Shown here piece by piece: positions 1 to 4,118 of a DNA stretch of 5,344 nt. Origin of the DNA: Fidelibacterota bacterium REDSEA-S14_B6 (GTDB taxonomy: Bacteria > Fidelibacterota > Marinisomatia > Marinisomatales > S15-B10); contig LUOC01000095.1 of NCBI GenBank assembly GCA_001626655.1, forward strand, positions 1-5,344, read 5' to 3'. The notes beneath the pieces are model-generated. The model had not been told where the DNA came from. It saw only the letters and a list, made by a program, of their open reading frames with translations, and ran no database searches. How positions within the stretch are numbered: position 1 is the stretch's first letter; each line of letters opens with the position of its first letter. Position numbers and translations under genes: made by a program.

Positions 1-1
1 G

Positions 2-1060
2 ATGAATATCGTTCTGAACGTGGTCCCCAATCCGGCGGCCCGGCTCGTGATGCTGTTCCGTCAGGATCCCACCATTGAAACCACTTCGTATACAACGACA
101 GAAGGGGCCGCCGTCCCAATGCGGATTCATCACCCTTCCGACGATGGCCCGACGCCAGCGCTCATCATCTATCCCGGCGCCTCGCCCGCCGCCGAGGAAC
201 ACGAAGCGGTCAATGTCCTTGCCCGAGCCCTCGCTTCGGCAGGGATTCGCACTTTTCTCCCGAGAATTCCCGACTTGAAGGAGGTCCTCGTGAGAGAGGA
301 ATCGGTGGAGCATATAATCAATGTGTATCTTGCGGTGGAAGTGCGAGAGGACGTCGATCCGGCGAGGATCGTCGGGAGCGGGGTCAGTTTCGGCGGAAGC
401 CTCTTCATTAAAGCGTGCCTGGACAACAGACTGAAAGGTAAACCGGCGGCGGTGTTTTCTTACGGGAGCTACTTCGATTTCAGCGAAGGTCTCCAGTTCT
501 CCATGACCGGCGCCTGCTCGGATGGAGAAAATGAATACCATATCGAACCCCACGACTGGGGACGGATCGCCTTTTTCCATAATTATCTCGAGCATCTCGA
601 TGAGCCGTGCAATCCAGAGAATATTCATCGATACCTTCTCGATGAAGTGGCCAACGATGGAGAGGAAGGGGAGTCACTCTATGAAACTTTTCCGGAAGAA
701 GACAGGGCTGTGATTGACAAGATTGTTTCAGATCAGAGCGAGGAGGCCGTCGCCATGGCCGAGAACGTTTTGAAAAAGATAGAGCCGATGGTGGCACGGC
801 TTTCGCCCTCAACCTTTCTGGACAAGATCGATTTCCCCGTCCATCTCATGCACGGGGCAAACGACAACATGATCCCTTTCACGGAAACAGTTCGGTTCGC
901 AAAGGCTCTCGCCGAGAATGGCGGAGAAGTACACAGCTTCGTCAGTTATCTCTATTCTCATTCAGAAATTGAGGGCCACGGTAAAGGTCTCTTCGGTTTT
1001 ATCTCCGAGTTGTGGCGGATGGGGCGGTTCCTCGGATCGGTGCTGAGACCGGTTCTCTAA
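2..1060 (+). CDS. alpha/beta hydrolase (dienelactone hydrolase-like), possibly 5'-partial
   Basis: Predicted serine hydrolase with the alpha/beta fold; substrate unknown. The nucleophile elbow is G127-V-S129-F-G131, followed by GS, and lies where a nucleophile should sit after the early beta strands (ALIIYPGAS around residues 53-61 probably supplies the oxyanion-hole strand and loop). The acid is most likely D288 in HGANDNMIP (284-292), a typical HGxxDxxxP motif. The base is H320 or H326 in YSHSEIEGH. Residues 160-270 form an acidic, probably helical insertion that would act as a lid or cap. No signal peptide is evident, so it is probably cytoplasmic. The first ATG sits at base 2, leaving no room to see a ribosome binding site, and the reading frame may open further upstream; the N-terminal stretch before residue 30 reads like the middle of a protein. 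No strong terminator follows. Family call is confident, the specific activity is not. Confidence 0.8.
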   Translation: MNIVLNVVPNPAARLVMLFRQDPTIETTSYTTTEGAAVPMRIHHPSDDGPTPALIIYPGASPAAEEHEAVNVLARALASAGIRTFLPRIPDLKEVLVREESVEHIINVYLAVEVREDVDPARIVGSGVSFGGSLFIKACLDNRLKGKPAAVFSYGSYFDFSEGLQFSMTGACSDGENEYHIEPHDWGRIAFFHNYLEHLDEPCNPENIHRYLLDEVANDGEEGESLYETFPEEDRAVIDKIVSDQSEEAVAMAENVLKKIEPMVARLSPSTFLDKIDFPVHLMHGANDNMIPFTETVRFAKALAENGGEVHSFVSYLYSHSEIEGHGKGLFGFISELWRMGRFLGSVLRPVL

Positions 1061-1065
1061 GCCGA

Positions 1066-1077
1066 TTTTGGCCAAAA
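1066..1077. repeat. 12-bp perfect palindrome after the hydrolase gene
   Basis: TTTTGGCCAAAA is a perfect palindrome five bases past the hydrolase stop codon. With no loop it cannot form a good RNA hairpin, so it is a weak terminator candidate. It could be a protein-binding site or chance. No other structure explains how transcription of the hydrolase ends. Confidence 0.4.
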
Positions 1078-1082
1078 AATCT

Positions 1083-1102
1083 CTCGTCGAGCGCCTCGTC
1101 GA
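1083..1102 (+). repeat. direct repeat CTCGTCGA x2 upstream of a promoter
   Basis: CTCGTCGA occurs at 1083-1090 and again at 1095-1102, a 12-bp period, ending six bases before the -35 hexamer of the small-gene promoter. A shorter CGTCGAG recurs at 1142-1148 near the expected transcription start. The placement would suit an activator or repressor site, but the repeat is short and chance cannot be excluded. Confidence 0.3.
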
Positions 1103-1108
1103 AAAAAC

Positions 1109-1136
1109 TTGACTTTACCGAGGAGAAAGTGATAAA
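1109..1136 (+). promoter_or_regulatory. candidate sigma70-type promoter for the repeat protein gene
   Basis: TTGACT at 1109-1114 matches five of six bases of the -35 consensus. GATAAA at 1131-1136 matches four of six of the -10 consensus with a 16-bp spacer. Transcription would begin near 1143, giving a leader of about 50 bases before the ATG at 1192. The position between two genes and the terminator behind the next gene support it. Initiation signals in the FCB group can differ from this consensus, so it is a candidate only. Confidence 0.5.
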
Positions 1137-1178
1137 CTTCCCGTCGAGAAGCCTTTTAACATTTCTCTAACCAAAAAA

Positions 1179-1186
1179 GAAGGAGA
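1179..1186 (+). promoter_or_regulatory. strong ribosome binding site of the repeat protein gene
   Basis: AGAAGGAGAG contains a near-perfect Shine-Dalgarno core (AGGAG) about six bases before the ATG at 1192. It follows an A-rich, probably unstructured leader, which suggests efficient translation of the small protein. Confidence 0.75.
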
Positions 1187-1191
1187 GAATC

Positions 1192-1416
1192 ATGGCTGAA
1201 GTGGTCTCAAAAACAGGTGTTTCGAAAGAGTCCGGATATCTGTACTACCTCGGAAAGGACGGCAATGTATGGCGTTCTAAAATGGCACGTGCAGGAAAAG
1301 GCGGCGGCAATGCGGAAAAAGTTGCCAATGCTGGCGTATCGCGGGAGTCAGGCTATTTATACTACGTCGACAAGAACGGCGATGTTGCCAGATCTCCCAT
1401 GGCGAGAGGTCGTTAA
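1192..1416 (+). CDS. small basic protein of two tandem 39-residue repeats, function unknown
   Basis: A 74-residue protein without signal peptide or membrane segment, so presumably cytoplasmic. It consists almost wholly of two copies of one unit: residues 2-34 and 41-73, with 21 of 33 aligned positions identical. The shared core reads GVS(K/R)ESGYLYY, then K-x-G-x-V and RS-x-MAR, with a Gly/Lys-rich linker (AGKGGGN) between the copies. Each core looks like a beta hairpin: an aromatic strand, a turn at KDG or KNG, then a second strand. Lys plus Arg exceed Asp plus Glu by about six. I recall similar short repeat proteins of unknown function in marine bacteria, but assign none. The strong ribosome binding site, own candidate promoter and own terminator point to a single-gene, well-expressed transcript. 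Nucleic-acid or ribosome binding is a guess from size and charge only. Confidence 0.85.
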   Translation: MAEVVSKTGVSKESGYLYYLGKDGNVWRSKMARAGKGGGNAEKVANAGVSRESGYLYYVDKNGDVARSPMARGR

Positions 1417-1440
1417 TACCTGGTTCAATCCACGACTGGA

Positions 1441-1474
1441 AAAACCCTCGGTTTCGGCCGGGGGTTTTTTCTTT
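1441..1474 (+). terminator. Rho-independent terminator after the repeat protein gene
   Basis: A stem of 11 pairs (1441-1451 with 1458-1468, one G-T wobble) closes a six-base loop, TTTCGG. The 3' arm runs into TTTTTTCTTT. It lies 24 bases behind the stop codon and separates the small gene from the cytochrome cluster. The A-rich 5' flank makes it partly symmetric, but CTTGG-type T-runs on the opposite side are not needed since no gene converges here. Confidence 0.9.
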
Positions 1475-1526
1475 GGGGCGAATCAGACCGCGCCGATTAA
1501 ATTCAAGCAAAGATTGTTGATCACTT
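1475..1526 (+). other. short intergenic leader before the cytochrome cluster, no clear promoter
   Basis: Because a strong terminator lies just upstream, the cytochrome genes need a promoter here. TTAAAT at 1497-1502 is a possible -10 element, but no convincing -35 partner stands 16-18 bases ahead of it. A Bacteroidetes-type reading (TTTG at 1472-1475 with TAAATTCA at 1498-1505) is also imperfect. The start of the transcript must lie here by inference, but I cannot place it. Confidence 0.3.
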
Positions 1527-1536
1527 AAAGAGAGAG
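1527..1536 (+). promoter_or_regulatory. ribosome binding site deciding the start of the first cytochrome gene
   Basis: AAAGAGAGAG is purine-rich and ends four bases before the ATG at 1541. A TTG at 1538, in frame and immediately ahead of that ATG, would sit too close to this site. The ATG is therefore preferred. Confidence 0.55.
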
Positions 1537-1540
1537 ATTG

Positions 1541-2173
1541 ATGAAAGTCATCTTGGGAATTCTGATTATTGTTTCACTTTCTGCGGGACAGGTGAACTAC
1601 AGTTCTCAAATCCAGCCCATCTTCAATCAGAACTGTACCGGTTGCCACGGGAGCAACGGCGGCCTGAACCTTACTTCCTATGCCGAGCTGATGAAAGGGG
1701 GAAACAGCGGCGACGTGGTAAACGCGGGGGACGCTGCCAACAGTCTGTTGGTGCAGCGGATTGATGGCACAATTACACCGAGGATGCCGCAAGGCTCCGA
1801 TGCCCTTGCCGATTCGACGATTGATCTCATCGAGCGGTGGATCAACGAAGGCGCTATGGAAGAGGCGTCCATCACTGAGGAAGAACCGATGCCGGTCCAG
1901 TTTGAGATTGCCGGGAACTTCCCCAATCCCTTCAACCCGTCCACACGCATCGTCATCAGTGCCAACAGGGAAGTGGAAGGGAGCGCCGTGATCGCCACAG
2001 CTTCGGGAAGGACAGTTTTTGACTTCGGCAACCTTCGGATGAATCCCGGAGCAAACAGCCTCGTCTGGCAGGGCGAAGACAACAACGGCAGGAGACTCTC
2101 CTCTGGACCTTACCTTTTTATCTTCAGGAGCGCTGACCAAATACTTTCTCACAGGATGATCCTTTTGAAATAG
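1541..2173 (+). CDS. exported monoheme cytochrome c (PSCyt1-like) with FlgD/T9SS type A C-terminal domain
   Basis: A 210-residue exported protein. Residues 1-16 form a signal peptide (K2, then a hydrophobic run, likely cleaved before Q17). Residues 20-106 are a class I-like cytochrome c domain of the Planctomycete cytochrome c type (PSCyt1): IQPIFNQNC, heme site C32-T-G-C35-H36, a GGLNL strand, GGNSGDVV, and a probable distal heme ligand M82 in PRMPQG, closing with the usual ERWINEGA helix. An acidic linker (107-118) leads to residues 121-210. These begin NFPNPFNPSTRI and contain VWQGEDNNGRRLSSGPY, then end RMILLK: the FlgD-like Ig fold annotated as a type IX secretion sorting domain. The protein is thus likely moved to the cell surface or out of the cell and would carry single electrons there. 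It heads the cluster; its cytochrome domain is a paralogue of the next gene's. Confidence 0.88.
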   Translation: MKVILGILIIVSLSAGQVNYSSQIQPIFNQNCTGCHGSNGGLNLTSYAELMKGGNSGDVVNAGDAANSLLVQRIDGTITPRMPQGSDALADSTIDLIERWINEGAMEEASITEEEPMPVQFEIAGNFPNPFNPSTRIVISANREVEGSAVIATASGRTVFDFGNLRMNPGANSLVWQGEDNNGRRLSSGPYLFIFRSADQILSHRMILLK

Positions 2174-2194
2174 GGCCGGGATCCTCTCTGCGCA

Positions 2195-2232
2195 TCGGTC
2201 CACTGATGAAAACCGAAGTTCGGTCTTTTTTT
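2195..2232 (+). promoter_or_regulatory. terminator-like hairpin over the start of the lipoprotein gene, with possible antiterminator
   Basis: ACCGA at 2212-2216 and TCGGT at 2220-2224 form a five-pair stem with a three-base loop, and a run of seven T follows at 2226-2232 after one C. This is the form of an intrinsic terminator, yet it covers codons 3-9 of the gene starting at 2206. A second TCGGT at 2195-2199 could pair with the same ACCGA instead, holding the start codon in its loop and freeing the T-run. The two pairings exclude each other, as in attenuators. The arms are short, so activity is uncertain. Confidence 0.45.
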
Positions 2233-2622
2233 GCGGCAGTGAGTCTAACCCTGTCCATCGGTTGTGTTGACATGGGCAGCGAGCCGAAAACGATTCCTCC
2301 CCAGGGAGCTTCAAGTTTCGCCGATGATATTCAGCCCATCTTCAATACCAGTTGCGCCCTTTCGGGCTGTCACGTTTCGAGGGTCTCGAGACCGCCCGAT
2401 CTCAGGAAAGGGAAGAGCTATTCAGAGATCGTCAATGTTGAGTCGCCAAGTTTTGGTCCACTGAAGCTGGTTGATCCCATGAAGCCGGATGACTCGGTGC
2501 TCTATCTGAAGATTACAGGCAACTCGACCACCGGTTCTAAAATGCCGCCCGGGGGTACTCTCAGTGACGCGAACATTTCCGCAATACGAGCGTGGATAGC
2601 TGAAGGGGCGGAGAACAATTGA
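2206..2622 (+). CDS. monoheme cytochrome c lipoprotein with CX4CH heme site
   Basis: A 138-residue predicted lipoprotein. K2 and R6 precede a hydrophobic run ending in L-S-I-G-C20, an acceptable lipobox with Ser at -3, so C20 would be lipidated and the protein anchored to a membrane facing the periplasm or surface. The mature part (38-136) is a cytochrome c domain related to the preceding gene: ADDIQPIFNTSC, heme site C50-ALSG-C55-H56 with four rather than two residues between the cysteines, probable distal ligand M113 in SKMPPGG, and a final RAWIAEGA helix. Only 32 bases separate it from the previous stop, and its own stop overlaps the next start, so it is in the same transcription unit. There is no clear Shine-Dalgarno sequence ahead of the ATG, and a terminator-like hairpin covers the first codons. 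The start is kept because it alone gives a complete signal peptide. Confidence 0.85.
   Translation: MKTEVRSFFAAVSLTLSIGCVDMGSEPKTIPPQGASSFADDIQPIFNTSCALSGCHVSRVSRPPDLRKGKSYSEIVNVESPSFGPLKLVDPMKPDDSVLYLKITGNSTTGSKMPPGGTLSDANISAIRAWIAEGAENN
2382..2393. repeat. 12-bp perfect palindrome inside the lipoprotein gene
   Basis: GGTCTCGAGACC is a perfect palindrome just downstream of the heme-site codons. Immediately upstream, GCCC-TTTC-GGGC (about 2356-2367) within those codons forms a second small hairpin. Both may be by-products of the codons used. Confidence 0.3.
2602..2613 (+). promoter_or_regulatory. ribosome binding site deciding a TTG start
   Basis: GAAGGGGCGGAG, inside the end of the lipoprotein gene, places GGAG (2610-2613) five bases before TTG at 2619. 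The TTG overlaps the TGA stop of the lipoprotein gene as TTGA (2619-2622), which suggests translational coupling. Confidence 0.65.
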
Positions 2623-3728
2623 AGAGCCGAAGTGGACTGTCCTGCGGCATCCTCGCGATGGCGATGGGAGTGAACTTTCTCTCGGCAATCCCTCGGTTTG
2701 CCATCAAGGAGGGATCGTGCAATACGTGCCATGTCAATCCCACCGGCGGCGCCCTCCGGAACGATTACGCCAGCCTCATCATATCGTCCGATGAACTTCC
2801 CATGCCAAAGAGCGCCGCACTTGTCCAGTTGACCGATCCCGGACAACTCACCGACCATCTCCGAATTGGCGCGGACCTTCGGGCACAGTTCATCGCCGAC
2901 AGCGACGAATCGGCGTTCTTTCCTATGCAGGCCGATTTTTACGCCCATTACGACTTCGGCGGTTTTGTAGGCGTCTATGTTGAATCTGAGGCGTTGCGCA
3001 GCACCACAGAATACTGGTCGAACGTTTTCCTTCCGTTCCTGAACAGTTTTGTGAAAGTGGGGAAACTGCGTCCCTCATACGGCCTTGGAGTGGATGACCA
3101 CACCTCTTTTATTCGTGGAGGTAACATTAAGAGAACTCACGGGTTGGTGAAAGAGGGGCTCCCGTTCTCGCCCATGAGTCCCCCCGTGAACGGAGCCGGA
3201 CTCGGTTTTTTCGGTACCGACTATCTTGTAACGGCAAGCATCTCAAACGGCTTTATCGCCGGTGAGTCCGGGGAGGCGGCTTTTCTCGGACCGCCGGACA
3301 GCCGAACGGTGGTCGTGAGAGGGGAGCGCTCGTTTTCCGCGGGGGAGTTAAACGGCTTCGCCGGGGCGTCTTATCTGTCCGAGGGGGAGACGGTTCTGAA
3401 AGGTGTTTTCGGAGGCGCCGCCAGAGGCCCCTTCCACTGGACGGGAGAGGTAGACCTGATGACCGGTTGGAGCGGCGATGTGACAGGAGTTGCCTCTTAC
3501 AACGAAATTGCCTGGATCGTCAGACAGGGGGTTCACCTGCTGGCAAAATATGACTTCATCGACGAGGATATTGAGGTGCTGGAAAATGCGCTTTCGAGAT
3601 TCTCGCTGGGTGTTGAACTTTATCCCTTCAGTTTTCTGGAGTTCAAGCTCCAGATGAGGAAGACTGCTGTCGCCGGTGGGGAGACTTCACCGGTCGAGAT
3701 TCTCTTTCAAACGCATACGTGGTTCTGA
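2619..3728 (+). CDS. fused monoheme cytochrome-outer membrane beta-barrel (cytochrome-porin)
   Basis: A 369-residue protein that appears to carry one heme at the mouth of an outer-membrane barrel. Residues 1-23 are a signal peptide (K2, R4, then a hydrophobic run to LSA). Directly after it come IPRFAIKEG and the heme site C34-N-T-C37-H38, followed by VNPTGGALRNDY. From about residue 78 the chain alternates polar and nonpolar residues in beta-strand fashion (LRIGADLRAQFIAD, FVGVYVESEA, FVKVGKLRPSYGLG, LGVELYPF, EFKLQMRK) and ends in F369 after ILFQTHTW, a good C-terminal insertion signal for outer-membrane barrels. About 290 residues allow roughly 12-14 strands. The order signal, P-x-F-A, CXXCH, porin resembles Cyc2, the outer-membrane iron oxidase, but the PTGG motif and shorter barrel suggest another lineage. 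The TTG start is favoured by its Shine-Dalgarno site; the next in-frame ATG (2658) would shorten the signal peptide. Role inferred: electron passage across the outer membrane. Confidence 0.82.
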   Translation: MKSRSGLSCGILAMAMGVNFLSAIPRFAIKEGSCNTCHVNPTGGALRNDYASLIISSDELPMPKSAALVQLTDPGQLTDHLRIGADLRAQFIADSDESAFFPMQADFYAHYDFGGFVGVYVESEALRSTTEYWSNVFLPFLNSFVKVGKLRPSYGLGVDDHTSFIRGGNIKRTHGLVKEGLPFSPMSPPVNGAGLGFFGTDYLVTASISNGFIAGESGEAAFLGPPDSRTVVVRGERSFSAGELNGFAGASYLSEGETVLKGVFGGAARGPFHWTGEVDLMTGWSGDVTGVASYNEIAWIVRQGVHLLAKYDFIDEDIEVLENALSRFSLGVELYPFSFLEFKLQMRKTAVAGGETSPVEILFQTHTWF

Positions 3729-3740
3729 GGAGGCATTAGT

Positions 3741-4103
3741 ATGAAAAAGTTTCTGATCGTTATTGCGGCAACGACTGCAGTCCAATCGCTTTCAGCGCAG
3801 GATGTGAAGAATCTTCAAATCCTCTCCTTTAAAACTAAGAAGGAGACGATGGATTTTATGAAGAAGACCATAGCGCCGTCGGTGGGGGTGAAGTGTTCCT
3901 ACTGTCACAACGTGCGCGATTTTCCTTCGGACGAAAAAAACCACAAAAAGATCACGCGGGAGATGATGCTCATGACCCAAAGGATCAACGAGAATACGAT
4001 CAAGCCGCTGAAGTACAAGCCGGTCACCTGCTGGACGTGTCACCAGGGGAACGTCTATCCGCCGCGGCACAAAGATGACAAGAACAAGGGGCATGAGCAT
4101 TGA
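3741..4103 (+). CDS. small periplasmic diheme cytochrome c, reaction-centre cytochrome type (CytoC_RC-like)
   Basis: A 120-residue exported protein with a clear signal peptide (KK, hydrophobic run, SLSA cleaved before Q20). Two heme sites are visible: C52-S-Y-C55-H56 and C97-W-T-C100-H101. Each follows a Met-bearing helix, as in photosynthetic reaction-centre cytochrome subunits (PF02276), where the helix Met is the sixth heme ligand: M37 or M40 for the first, M75, M76 or M78 for the second. NLQIL near the mature N-terminus, SVGVKCSYCH and VTCWTCHQG match the short diheme members of this family found in non-photosynthetic bacteria. Tetraheme subunits are about three times longer. The C-terminal tail is rich in Lys and His (PPRHKDDKNKGHEH) and could bind metal or a partner. 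GAGGAGG at 3727-3733 is an excellent ribosome binding site seven bases before the ATG and overlaps the previous stop. It probably ferries electrons between the inner membrane and the outer-membrane components. Confidence 0.87.
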   Translation: MKKFLIVIAATTAVQSLSAQDVKNLQILSFKTKKETMDFMKKTIAPSVGVKCSYCHNVRDFPSDEKNHKKITREMMLMTQRINENTIKPLKYKPVTCWTCHQGNVYPPRHKDDKNKGHEH

Positions 4104-4104
4104 G

Positions 4105-4111
4105 TAAGGAG
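4105..4111 (+). promoter_or_regulatory. ribosome binding site of the dipeptidase gene
   Basis: TAAGGAG lies seven bases before the ATG at 4119 and just after the preceding TGA. It fixes the start of a coding region that runs off the right edge. Confidence 0.75.
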
Positions 4112-4118
4112 ATTTCCC

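Noticed and set aside
1472..1505. Bacteroidetes-type promoter before the cytochrome cluster
   Set aside because: TTTG at 1472 falls within the terminator tail, and TAAATTCA misses two key bases of TAnnTTTG. A promoter must be near, but this match is too weak to call.
1538..1540. TTG as start of the first cytochrome gene
   Set aside because: The ATG next to it at 1541 is better spaced from the ribosome binding site and gives the same signal peptide without an extra Met.
1574..2314. Long open frame of 246 codons on the - strand
   Set aside because: It lies opposite two well-supported cytochrome genes, shows no recognisable domain, and has no convincing ribosome binding site. It is a by-product of codon use.
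3202..3220. T-run with flanking CGG in the porin gene as a terminator
   Set aside because: The T-run is in the loop between the short arms, not after them, and it encodes Gly-Phe-Phe-Gly of a beta strand.
3672..3694. Hairpin CCGGTG/CACCGG near the end of the porin gene as a terminator
   Set aside because: The six-pair stem has a nine-base loop and no T-run, and lies within conserved-looking barrel codons.
2619..3728. Naming the cytochrome-porin cyc2
   Set aside because: The architecture is alike, but the residues after the heme site and the length differ from what I recall of Cyc2, and no alignment could be run.
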